Shown piece by piece: positions 43,667 to 51,657 of a stretch of DNA of 58,800 nucleotides. A program made the position numbers and the translations under genes. The DNA comes from CAZNPW01 sp964575185 (lineage in GTDB: Bacteria > Pseudomonadota > Alphaproteobacteria > Rhodobacterales > Rhodobacteraceae). Location: positions 1 through 58,800 of the forward strand of contig CAZNPW010000014.1 in the NCBI GenBank assembly GCA_964575185.1, written 5' to 3'. The notes beneath the pieces were generated by a model that saw nothing but the letters and a program-made list of their open reading frames with translations, had not been told where the DNA came from and did no database searches. The first letter of the stretch is position 1; the number at the start of each line of letters is the position of its first letter.

Positions 43667-44622
43667 TTCCGCGCCCCCCGCAAGGCGATCAGCCCGCCCG
43701 CCATGACGACCGCGGCCATGATCGCGCCCTCGACGATGGTCGTGACGTTGGGGTCGACGGCCAGCAGCGTCAGCATCAGCCGCACCAGCCGCAGGATGAA
43801 CACCGCGATGATCGGCCCGATCAGCCCGCCGACCCCCCCGGTCAGCGCGACCCCGCCCAGCACCGTCGCCGCGACCGCGGCCAGCAGATAGGGCCCCGGG
43901 ATCGGCTCGCCGATCCCCGTCTGCATCGTGACGCTCAGGCCCCCCATCGCGGCGAACACGCCTGCGACCGCATAGGCCAGCACCCGCGTGCGCCCGATCG
44001 CCACCCCCGACCGGAAGGCCGCGGTCCGGTCCGACCCCACCGCATAGATCGCAAGCCCCAGCCGCGACCGCGCGAGCGGCCCCCAGACCAGGCCCACGCA
44101 GACCGCCAGCACGACGATGGCATTCGGCAGCCAGCCAAGGCCCGGCAGCGCCACGGTGCCGAGGATGATGCCCCGCAACCCCTCGTGCGCCGCCCCGCCG
44201 GGCGCGTTCAGGATCAAAAGCGCGGTGCCTTCCCAGACGAACAGCATGGCGAGCGTCACCACGATGTCGGGCACCCGCGTCGCGACGCACATCAGCCCGT
44301 TGATCGCCCCCATCGCCGCCCCGACGAGCAGGGCTGCGGCCACGATGGGGATGGTGAACTCCGGCCCGTAGGCCCCCATCAGCCGCGCCGCGGTGACGCT
44401 CGCCACCGCCATCATCGCCGCGACCGACAGGTCGATCCCGCCGGTCAGCACCACGACCGCGACGGCGGCGGTGGCGAGCGCATAGGGCAGGGCGGCGCGC
44501 GCCAGGCTCTCGATCCCCGGCACGCCGAAATCGGGCTGGATCGCCCGGGTCAGCGCGAGCAGCAGCAGGAACACCGCCGCCAGCCCCAGCTCCCAGCCAT
44601 GCCGCCGCAGGAACCGGCTCAT
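43663..44622 (-). CDS. sugar-type ABC importer permease 1
   Basis: A 319-aa permease of the same family as its downstream neighbour. It has VVVLTGGIDLSVAAMMAVAS, LGLAIYAVGSDRTAAFRSGV (ATPase-contact loop) and GGVALTGGVGGLIGPIIAVF. Two different permeases predict a heterodimeric channel. It overlaps the ATPase gene stop (ATGA) and the next permease start, so the three are translated as a unit. Confidence 0.93.
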   Translation of the reverse strand: MSRFLRRHGWELGLAAVFLLLLALTRAIQPDFGVPGIESLARAALPYALATAAVAVVVLTGGIDLSVAAMMAVASVTAARLMGAYGPEFTIPIVAAALLVGAAMGAINGLMCVATRVPDIVVTLAMLFVWEGTALLILNAPGGAAHEGLRGIILGTVALPGLGWLPNAIVVLAVCVGLVWGPLARSRLGLAIYAVGSDRTAAFRSGVAIGRTRVLAYAVAGVFAAMGGLSVTMQTGIGEPIPGPYLLAAVAATVLGGVALTGGVGGLIGPIIAVFILRLVRLMLTLLAVDPNVTTIVEGAIMAAVVMAGGLIALRGARK

Positions 44623-46085
44623 GCCGGGACCCTCGCGAGACCGTAGGCCGCGCGCATCAGCGTCGGCTCGTCGGCCTCCGCCGCCGGGATCTCGGCCACG
44701 ACGCGGCCGCCGAAGATGACGATGGCGCGGTCGCAGGCGGCCGGGATCTCGGTCAGCTCCGAGGTATAGAACATGACCGCCGCGCCGTTCGCGGCAAGCG
44801 CGCGCACCAGGTCGTAGATCTGCCGCTTGGTCCGCACGTCGATGCCGCGCGTCGGGTCGAACAGCAGCAGCGTCCGCACGCCCGCGGCAAGCCAGCGGCC
44901 GATCGTCACCTTCTGCTGGTTGCCGCCCGACAGCCGGCGCACCTCGCCCATGGCGCGCGTGTCGATCTGCATCCGGGCGATGGCGTCGTCCACCCGCGCG
45001 GCCTCGGCGCGCATCGCGATCGGCCCCCAGGCGCGGGGTGCCGCGAAGCCCGGCAGCGCGATGTTCTCGCGCACCGACCGGCCCATCATCAGCGCGTCGG
45101 CCCGGTTGCCCGGCACGAAGGTCAGCCCCGCCGCGATGGCATCCGCCGGATGCGAAAACCGCCGCGCCGCGCCGTCGACCACGATCTGCCCCGCCTGTGG
45201 CCTGCGGAACCCCGCGAGCGCCTCGAAGAGCTCGTCCTGCCCCTGGCCCTCCAGCGCCACGACCCCCAGCACCTCGCCCTGCCGCAGCGTGAAGGACACG
45301 CCCGTCACCTTGCCCGCGACCGCCAGCCCGCGCGCCTCCAGCCGCACCGGGCCGCCGGTCCCCGCCCGCGCCGCGCCCGACGGCGGCACCAGCGCCGCGC
45401 CCAGCATCAGCGCGACCGCCTCCTCCTCCACCCCCGGCGCGACCTTCAGGTCGCCGACCGTGCCGCCGTCGCGCAGCACGGTCGCGCGGTCGCAGACCCG
45501 CGCGATCTCGGCGAAGCGGTGCGAGATGTAGATGATCCCCCGCCCCCGGTCGGCCTCGGCCCGGATCACCGCGAGCACCCGGTCGACGAGGTCGGTCGGC
45601 AGCGCCGCCGTCATCTCGTCGAGCATCAGCACCTCCGCATCGCTCGCCAGCGCGCGCGCCAGGTCGAGGATGCGCAGCGTCGCCAGCGGCAGGTCGCCCG
45701 CCATGTCGTCGAGCCGCAGGTCGGCGACCCCCAGCTCGCGCACCCAGGCCAGGAAGGGCGCGGGCGGCGTGCCGGTCAGCCGCAGGTTCTGGCCCACGTC
45801 CAGATGCGGGATCAGCGACGGCTCCTGGTAGACCGGCACCAGCCCCGCGGCCCGCGCATCGGCCGGGCCGCGGAACGCGACCCGCCCCCCGCGCAGGGTG
45901 ATCGTGCCGCCGTCGGGCCGCAGCGCCCCGGTCAGGATCTTCACGAAGGTCGACTTGCCCGCCCCGTTCGCGCCCATCAGCGCGACGATCTCGCCCCGCC
46001 GCAGCGTCAGCCGCGCGTCGCGCAGGGCCACGACGCTGCCATAGCGCTTGGCCACGCCTTCGGCGGTCAGGACGGGATCGGTCAT
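44619..46085 (-). CDS. sugar ABC importer ATPase, double NBD (RbsA/XylG-like)
   Basis: A 488-aa tandem ATPase. NBD1 has Walker A LMGANGAGKSTF, but its signature reads LPLATL and its Walker B region LMLDEMTA, away from the usual LSxxQQ and DEPT. NBD2 has the degenerate Walker A normal for this family (LEGQGQDELF) and an intact LSGGNQQKV. Energises carbohydrate uptake at the inner membrane. It is preceded by the binding-protein gene 42 bases away. Confidence 0.93.
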   Translation of the reverse strand: MTDPVLTAEGVAKRYGSVVALRDARLTLRRGEIVALMGANGAGKSTFVKILTGALRPDGGTITLRGGRVAFRGPADARAAGLVPVYQEPSLIPHLDVGQNLRLTGTPPAPFLAWVRELGVADLRLDDMAGDLPLATLRILDLARALASDAEVLMLDEMTAALPTDLVDRVLAVIRAEADRGRGIIYISHRFAEIARVCDRATVLRDGGTVGDLKVAPGVEEEAVALMLGAALVPPSGAARAGTGGPVRLEARGLAVAGKVTGVSFTLRQGEVLGVVALEGQGQDELFEALAGFRRPQAGQIVVDGAARRFSHPADAIAAGLTFVPGNRADALMMGRSVRENIALPGFAAPRAWGPIAMRAEAARVDDAIARMQIDTRAMGEVRRLSGGNQQKVTIGRWLAAGVRTLLLFDPTRGIDVRTKRQIYDLVRALAANGAAVMFYTSELTEIPAACDRAIVIFGGRVVAEIPAAEADEPTLMRAAYGLARVPA

Positions 46086-46127
46086 CGGGATGCCCCCGCG
46101 CCGCTCAGGGAGCGGGGGCGGCTCCTG

Positions 46128-47156
46128 TCACTCGCCCGGGCCCTTGCAGGCGATGATCTGCTCGGGCGTGTAGGTCGTCCAGCCGGGGATCGAGATGCTG
46201 ACCGGCCACTCCGGGTCGAGGTTCGGGTTCGCCGCGGCCTTGAGCTTCTCCATCCCCGCGGGCGTCACGTTCTCCCACAGCTCGGGGTTCACGAGCACGG
46301 TCTTCTCGGCCGGCATCTTGCCTTGCAGGACCTGGATCGCCAGCTCCATGCCCGCGCCGCCGACCGACCCGGGGTTGGTCACCGCCGCGCCCTTCAGCCC
46401 CTCGACGCTGGTCAGCTGGCCCACGAAGCCCGCGTTGTCGGCGCCCACGATCGGCACCAGCGGCACCTCGCTTTCGGTGAAGGCGTCGACGATCACGTTG
46501 TCGATGCCGCTGGTCCAGACGCCTTGGAACGGGATTCCGCTCCCGATGATGTCGAGGATCTGCTGCTTGCCCTGGTCCTGCTGCCAGCCGGTGAAGACCT
46601 CCTGCGCGACCGTCACGTTCGGGTATTCGGCCAGCGCGCGCTTGAACCCCTTGTCGCGGTCGTTGTCCGCGCCCGCCCCGGCGGCCCCGCGCATGTAGAC
46701 CACGGCCCCGGTGCCGCCCATCTGCTCGAACAGCCATTTCGCGCCCAGATAGGCGTATTCCTCCTGGTTGTTGGCCAGCACATAGGCCGACGGCTCGGTC
46801 ACCGCCTGGTCGACGGCCACGACGACGATGCCCTTGTCGGTCGCCTCCTTGATCGCCGCGTTGATCGCGTCGGCGCTCGACGGGTTCACGACGATCGCGT
46901 CGACCCCCGCCTGGATCAGGTTGCGCATGTCCTCGAGCTGGCCCGCGCTGTCGGTGTTGCGGTGCGCGATGTTCAAGGACGCCACCGCGCCCGAGGCCAG
47001 CGCCTGCGCCTTCATCGCGCAGATCATCTGCTCGCGCCAGCCGTTGCCCTGCACGGTGTTGGAGATGCCGATGGTGTATTCCTGCGCGGCGGCGAGGCCG
47101 GGGGCCATCCCGGCCAGCAGCGCCAGCACGGCGGCGGCGGTCGTCAGTCGTGTCAT
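46128..47156 (-). CDS. periplasmic sugar-binding protein of the ABC importer
   Basis: A 342-aa periplasmic-binding protein of the ribose/xylose class. The signal peptide covers residues 1-24 (MTRLTTAAAVLALLAGMAPG to AAAQ). The mature protein starts EYTIGISNTVQGNGWREQM and contains LIQAGVDAIVVNPSSADAIN, VVAVDQAVTEPSAYVLANNQ, GVWTSGIDNVIVDAF and PIVGADNAGF, typical of the two-lobe fold. The ligand cannot be read from this. The ATG at 47156 fits the signal peptide; in-frame codons up to 47225 do not. Confidence 0.92.
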   Translation of the reverse strand: MTRLTTAAAVLALLAGMAPGLAAAQEYTIGISNTVQGNGWREQMICAMKAQALASGAVASLNIAHRNTDSAGQLEDMRNLIQAGVDAIVVNPSSADAINAAIKEATDKGIVVVAVDQAVTEPSAYVLANNQEEYAYLGAKWLFEQMGGTGAVVYMRGAAGAGADNDRDKGFKRALAEYPNVTVAQEVFTGWQQDQGKQQILDIIGSGIPFQGVWTSGIDNVIVDAFTESEVPLVPIVGADNAGFVGQLTSVEGLKGAAVTNPGSVGGAGMELAIQVLQGKMPAEKTVLVNPELWENVTPAGMEKLKAAANPNLDPEWPVSISIPGWTTYTPEQIIACKGPGE

Positions 47157-47205
47157 GTCAGTCCTCCCAGACGATGAACCTGAATGCTTCGCGTGACAGT
47201 AAGGG

Positions 47206-48117
47206 CTACCGGACGAAGGGGGCAAGCACGTCGCGCGCCAGAAGGAAGCCCCGCTTCACCGCCGCGTCGGACCCCTCGAAGGTCCGGTCCTCGTGCTCGA
47301 TCACCACCGGCCCGTCATAGCCCGCGCGGTAGAGGCCCGCGAAGAACGAAGGCCAGGCGACCTCGCCCAGGCCCGGCATCCGCGGCACCTGCCAGCCGAT
47401 CCCGGCCGACATGATCCCGCGCTCGTACAGCCCCTCGCGGTCGATCATCAGGTCCTTGGCGTGGACGTGCACCATGGCCCCCCCGAACTCGCGGATGAAG
47501 CGCGGCATGTCGATCATCTGCCAGATCAGATGGCTGGGGTCGAAGTTCATCCCGACGCCCCGCCAGTCCTCCAGGATCCGCCGCCAGATGCGCGGGCTGT
47601 AGGCGATGTTGTGCCCGCCCGGCCATTCGTCGGCGGAAAAGATCATCGGGCAGTTCTCGAACCCGACCGTCACCCCGTGGTCGCGCGCGAAGGCGAGCAT
47701 CTCGGGCCAGACCCGCCCCGCATCGGCCCAGTTCTCGTCCAGCGTCAGCGCGCGGTTGCCGCCGACGAAGGTGTTGACGAGGCCCACCCCCATCTTCGCC
47801 GCCGCCCCGATCACCGTCCGCAGATGCTGCGCGACCGCCGCGCGATGCGCGGCGTCGGGGTGCAGCGGGTTGGGATAATACCCCAGCGCCGACACCCGCG
47901 CCCCCCGCGCCGCAAGGTCATGGGCCAGGTCCTGCGCCTCCGCCGCGCCCAGGGCCGCGGTGTCGATATGCGCCGTGCCCGCATAGCGCCGCGCGTCGCC
48001 CGACCCGCGCGGCCAGCAGGCGATCTCCAGCGCGGGCAGGCCATTGGCCACGGCCCAGTCGGCGACCTCGGCCAGCGGCGTGTCGGGGAAAGGCGCGGTC
48101 AGAAGGCCAAGCTGCAT
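47206..48117 (-). CDS. TIM-barrel sugar phosphate isomerase/epimerase
   Basis: A 303-aa AP-endonuclease-2-type TIM barrel (IolE/IolI/tagatose-epimerase-like). Metal-site text includes VGFENCPMIF (Glu), MNFDPSHLIWQMID (Asp, His), VHVHAKD (His, Asp) and VVIEHEDRTF (Glu), so the divalent-metal site is intact. Such enzymes epimerise or isomerise keto sugars or inosose derivatives. It lies between the SDR gene (9 bases) and the binding-protein gene (49 bases). Confidence 0.88.
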   Translation of the reverse strand: MQLGLLTAPFPDTPLAEVADWAVANGLPALEIACWPRGSGDARRYAGTAHIDTAALGAAEAQDLAHDLAARGARVSALGYYPNPLHPDAAHRAAVAQHLRTVIGAAAKMGVGLVNTFVGGNRALTLDENWADAGRVWPEMLAFARDHGVTVGFENCPMIFSADEWPGGHNIAYSPRIWRRILEDWRGVGMNFDPSHLIWQMIDMPRFIREFGGAMVHVHAKDLMIDREGLYERGIMSAGIGWQVPRMPGLGEVAWPSFFAGLYRAGYDGPVVIEHEDRTFEGSDAAVKRGFLLARDVLAPFVR

Positions 48118-48126
48118 CGAAACCCC

Positions 48127-48834
48127 TCACATGATGGAATAGCCGCCGTCGACGGCCAGGCACGTCCCCGTCACGAAGGCGGCCAGCGGCGAGGCGAGGA
48201 ACATGACCGCCCCCGCGATGTCGCCGGGCTCCCCCCAGCGGCCCAGCGGCGTGCGCTCGGTCACGCGGGCGACGAAGGCCGGGTCGGTCCGCGCCCGCGC
48301 CGACTGCGCGGTCACGACGAACCCCGGGGCTACCGCGTTCACCCGGATGCCGTCGCCCGCCCAGGCGATCGCCATCGATTTCGTCAGCTGCTCCACCGCC
48401 GCCTTGCTCGCGCCGTAGGCCGGGTTCCGCGGGCTGCCGAAGCGCGCATACATCGAGGCGACGTTGACCACGCAGCCCCCCGCCGCCGCAAGCTGCGGGT
48501 GGAAGGCCAGCATCGCGCGGAAGCTGCCCGTCAGGTTCACGTCCAGCACATGCGCAAAGAAGTCCGGCGCCATCTCCTCGCCCCGCGCGGTGATCGCCGC
48601 GGCGTTGACCAGCACGTCGAGCCGCGGCAGCCCCGCCGCCAGCCGCGCGACCGCGCCCGTGTCGGTCACGTCGAGCCGGTGGTAGGGGAACCCCGCATCC
48701 TCCGCCGCCGCCGCCTCCTCGGCCCCGGTGATCGCCACCACCGCCCCCGCGTCGCGGAAGGCGCGCGCGACGGCGGCCCCGATGCCCGCGCGGCTCGCGC
48801 CGATGACAAGGACGGACCGTCCGGTGAAATCCAT
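48127..48834 (-). CDS. SDR-family dehydrogenase (first of two in the locus)
   Basis: A 235-aa classical short-chain dehydrogenase. The cofactor motif is GASRAGIGA (12-20), with NAAA at 77-80 and the catalytic Ser127, Tyr140 and Lys144 (YGASK). The C-terminal VTGTCLAVDGGYSIM is standard. Ala/Gly after the second strand and Asp55 in LDVTD favour NAD(H). It would oxidise a sugar or polyol hydroxyl. It is downstream of the RpiR gene, with a palindrome between. Confidence 0.9.
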   Translation of the reverse strand: MDFTGRSVLVIGASRAGIGAAVARAFRDAGAVVAITGAEEAAAAEDAGFPYHRLDVTDTGAVARLAAGLPRLDVLVNAAAITARGEEMAPDFFAHVLDVNLTGSFRAMLAFHPQLAAAGGCVVNVASMYARFGSPRNPAYGASKAAVEQLTKSMAIAWAGDGIRVNAVAPGFVVTAQSARARTDPAFVARVTERTPLGRWGEPGDIAGAVMFLASPLAAFVTGTCLAVDGGYSIM

Positions 48835-48888
48835 GCGCCTCTCTCCCCCGCCGCGCAGTCAACCAGCCGCCGCGAGTCGCCGCAAGAG

Positions 48889-48916
48889 GATTTGCAAGGG
48901 CTCACTCCTGCAAATC
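48889..48916. promoter_or_regulatory. GATTTGCA-N12-TGCAAATC palindrome, candidate operator
   Basis: Perfect 8-bp arms (48889-48896, 48909-48916) flank 12 bases. The element spans the stop of the RpiR-family gene and lies 55 bases before the SDR-epimerase-ABC genes on the same strand. Its AT-rich arms stand out from the GC-rich surroundings. It could be an operator for the RpiR protein or a hairpin at the end of its mRNA. Confidence 0.5.
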
Positions 48917-49732
48917 GCCTTGCGCGATCCGCTGCCCCACGCTGACGATCAGCGCCTGCGCCGTGACCAGCGCCGGCACCTGGCTGCGGAAATGCCCCAG
49001 CCGCGCCTCGCGCACATAGACCGCCTGGTCGGCCAGCGGCACCACCGGCGACAGCGCGTTGTCGGTGATCGCGACGACCGGCTGCCCCTGCGCCCGGGCG
49101 GCGGCGGCGACCGCCACCGTCTCGGGCGTATAGTCGCCGAAGGTGATCGCCAGCAGCGCGTCGCCCGCGCCCATGCCCGCCACCTGCTCGTCGCGCATCG
49201 CGCCCAGGTTGTCGATCATCCGCGCCCGCTTGCCCACCTTGGCAAAGCCGTAGAAGGCATAGGCCCCCACCCCGAAGGCCCCTCGCGCCGCCGCGACATG
49301 CACCACCGGCGCGGCGGCCAGGACGTCCACCATCGCCCCCAGCGCCGCCCGGTCCACCGCGTCGCGCAGCCGCAGGAGCGAGCCGACGGCCGCCTGCACG
49401 AAGACGTCGAACACCTGCTCCGGCGCGGCCAGGTCCCCCGGCTCCGCCGGTGCCTCGCCCAGCCGCGCGAGCTCATCGGCATAGGGCAGCCGCGGCCCGG
49501 TCAGCCGCTCGCGGAAGATGCGCTGCAGGTCGGGGAACCCCTGGAACCCCAGCTCCTGCGCGAAGCGCGTCACCGTCGCGGGCGTCACCCCCGCCCGCAC
49601 CGCCAGGCGCGAGATCGTCGACAGCGCCACGTCCTCGGGGTGGTTCAGGAACACCTGCGCCACCTCGGCATGGCGCGGGGTCAGCTTCTTTGCCTGCAGC
49701 GCCGCGACCAGCCCGTCGAAATCGCGGATCAC
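48902..49732 (-). CDS. MurR/RpiR family transcriptional regulator
   Basis: A 276-aa sugar-phosphate-sensing regulator. The N-terminal HTH_6 domain (1-77) has LTPRHAEVAQVFLNHPEDVA and GVTPATVTRFAQELGFQGFP. The C-terminal SIS domain (about 115-260) has VHVAAARGAF, LLAITFGDYTPETV and VVAITDNALSPV. The ligand is probably a phosphorylated intermediate of this locus. The GTG start overlaps the stop of the preceding SDR gene (GTGA). Confidence 0.9.
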   Translation of the reverse strand: MIRDFDGLVAALQAKKLTPRHAEVAQVFLNHPEDVALSTISRLAVRAGVTPATVTRFAQELGFQGFPDLQRIFRERLTGPRLPYADELARLGEAPAEPGDLAAPEQVFDVFVQAAVGSLLRLRDAVDRAALGAMVDVLAAAPVVHVAAARGAFGVGAYAFYGFAKVGKRARMIDNLGAMRDEQVAGMGAGDALLAITFGDYTPETVAVAAAARAQGQPVVAITDNALSPVVPLADQAVYVREARLGHFRSQVPALVTAQALIVSVGQRIAQGDLQE

Positions 49733-50448
49733 GCCCCCGTCACCCGCTGCTCGAGGTCGATGACCGTCCCCGTCATCGGGGCCGAGGCCGCCGACAGCAG
49801 ATACACCGCCAGCCGCGCGCACTCCTCCGGTGCCAGCAGCCGCCCCAGCGGCCGCCGCGCGGCTTCCTCCGCCAGCCAGCCCTCGCCCCGGCCCAGCGTC
49901 ACCGCCTGCATCCGCCGCTCGGCCGGCGTGTCCACCCAGCCGAGCGCGATGCCGTTGACGCGCACCCCGTCGGCCAGATGCGCATGCGCGGCGTTCTTCG
50001 TCAGCGTCATCAGCGCGCCCTTGGTCGCGGCATAGATGGCAAGCTCCGGCGTCCCGCAATGCGCGTTCATCGACAGGATGTTGACGATCGCCCCGGCGCG
50101 GCGCGGCACCATGTCGGCGAGCGCCCCCTGCACCAGGAAGAACGGCGCGCGGGCGTTCACCGCGAACAGCTCCTCCCAGACCGCAAGCGTGCCGTCGCGC
50201 GCCCCCCCCCGCGTCGTCAGCCCCGCCGCGTTGACCAGCCCGTCGATCCGCCCGTGCGCTGCCAGCATCGCGGCCACCGCCCGCGCGGGCGCATCGGGGT
50301 CGGCCAGGTCCGCCACATGGTCGGAAGGTTGCCGGTCCACCCCGAAGACCTCCGCCCCCGAGGCCCGCGCGAGCCCGGCGATCGCCCCGCCGATCCCGCT
50401 CGCCGCGCCCGTGACCATCACGGCCATGCCGTCCAGCCTGACATCCAT
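49729..50448 (-). CDS. SDR-family dehydrogenase (second in the locus)
   Basis: A 239-aa classical SDR. TGAASGIG (13-20), Asp38 after the second strand (NAD preference), NAAG at 73-76, Ser126, Tyr139 and Lys143 (YAATK) are all present. It ends TGTVIDLEQRVTGA. It differs enough from the other SDR of this locus to suggest a separate oxidation step. It leads the leftward operon, coupled to the RpiR gene, and is divergent from the Gfo/Idh genes. Confidence 0.9.
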   Translation of the reverse strand: MDVRLDGMAVMVTGAASGIGGAIAGLARASGAEVFGVDRQPSDHVADLADPDAPARAVAAMLAAHGRIDGLVNAAGLTTRGGARDGTLAVWEELFAVNARAPFFLVQGALADMVPRRAGAIVNILSMNAHCGTPELAIYAATKGALMTLTKNAAHAHLADGVRVNGIALGWVDTPAERRMQAVTLGRGEGWLAEEAARRPLGRLLAPEECARLAVYLLSAASAPMTGTVIDLEQRVTGA

Positions 50449-50585
50449 GCCCCGCCCCCCTTTCCGCGCGAGCGTCCGGCGGCACCGGGCCCGCTGTCAA
50501 CCGGGTGGCTTGCCACGACCGGTCCGCCGGGGCTAGCCCTGGGGCCGGGCGCCCCCTCGCGGGCGCACGACGGCGGGGGGGCAGC
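50449..50585. other. divergent promoter region of the carbohydrate locus
   Basis: This 137-base gap separates the leftward SDR-RpiR unit from the rightward Gfo/Idh pair and must hold both promoters. I see no clear -35/-10 pair and no copy of the GATTTGCA palindrome in it. Confidence 0.4.
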
Positions 50586-51653
50586 ATGACGCGCATCATC
50601 GGGATCAGCTTCGACCACATGCACATGGGCGACCTGCTGCGCCAGGTCCACGACCACCCGGCGGCGGAGATCGCGGGCATCTACGACCCCGACCCCGCGC
50701 GGATGACCGCCGCGGCGGAGACCTTCGCCATCCCCGCGTCCCGCGTCTTCACCGACCTCGAGGCCTGCCTGGGGCAGGGGGCCGACATCGCCATCCTCTG
50801 CGCCGCCACCGCCGACCATGCCGCCTTCACCGAACGCCTCGCCGGACGGGTCCGCGCGATCCTCGTGGAAAAGCCCTTCGCCGCCTCGCTCTCTGAGGCC
50901 GACCGCATGATCGCCGCCTGCGACCGCGCGGGCACCACGCTCGCGATCAACTGGCCGCTCGCCTGGTATCCGTCGCACCGCATCACGAAACGCCTGATCG
51001 ACGACGGCGCCATCGGCCCCGTCACCGAACTCCACTTCCACGACGGCAACCGCGGCCCGCTCTGGCACCTCGCCGACAAGGTCGAGGTCAGCGCGGCCGA
51101 GGTCGCGCGGCAGAAGCCCCATTCCTGGTGGTACAAGGCCGCCGCCGGCGGCGGGTCGCTGCGCGACTACCTCGGCTACGGCGCGACCCTCGGCACCTGG
51201 TTCCTGAACGGCGAGGCCCCCCTCGACGTCACCGCCGCCACCTGGGCCGCCCCGGGGCTCGAGGTCGACGAACATTCCATCACCATCCTGCGCTACGCCC
51301 GCGGCATGTCGAAGATGGAAACCCGCTGGGGCACCCTGACCGACCCCTGGACGATCCAGCCCCAGCCCCGCTGCGGCTTCGTCGTGGTGGGCGAAGACGG
51401 CTCGATCTCCTCCTGGGACTACGACCCCCACGTCACGCTCCAGACCCGCGCCCACCCCGCACCGCGCGTGATCCCCGCCGACAGCTTCGCCGCCCCCCAC
51501 CGCGCCCCGGTCGAGCACCTGATCCACGTCCTGCAGGGCGGCGGCCCCCTGCACGGCCCGCTCACCCTCGCGATCGGCCGCACCGGCCAGCGGATCGTCG
51601 ACACCGCCGCGGCCAGCGCCCGGGCCGGCCGCACCCTGCCGCTTCTGGGCTAG
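50586..51653 (+). CDS. Gfo/Idh/MocA oxidoreductase (first)
   Basis: A 355-aa member with an unusual N-terminus (MTRIIGISFDHMHMGDLLRQ) in place of the normal GxGxxG, so cofactor binding may be altered. The conserved LVEKPFAASLSEADRM (EKP motif) and a C-terminal domain with HSWWYKAAAGGGSLRDYLGY follow, with likely catalytic Asp/Tyr. The family oxidises sugars, inositols or their derivatives with NAD(P). It is followed after four bases by a second family member. Confidence 0.87.
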   Translation: MTRIIGISFDHMHMGDLLRQVHDHPAAEIAGIYDPDPARMTAAAETFAIPASRVFTDLEACLGQGADIAILCAATADHAAFTERLAGRVRAILVEKPFAASLSEADRMIAACDRAGTTLAINWPLAWYPSHRITKRLIDDGAIGPVTELHFHDGNRGPLWHLADKVEVSAAEVARQKPHSWWYKAAAGGGSLRDYLGYGATLGTWFLNGEAPLDVTAATWAAPGLEVDEHSITILRYARGMSKMETRWGTLTDPWTIQPQPRCGFVVVGEDGSISSWDYDPHVTLQTRAHPAPRVIPADSFAAPHRAPVEHLIHVLQGGGPLHGPLTLAIGRTGQRIVDTAAASARAGRTLPLLG

Positions 51654-51657
51654 CGCC

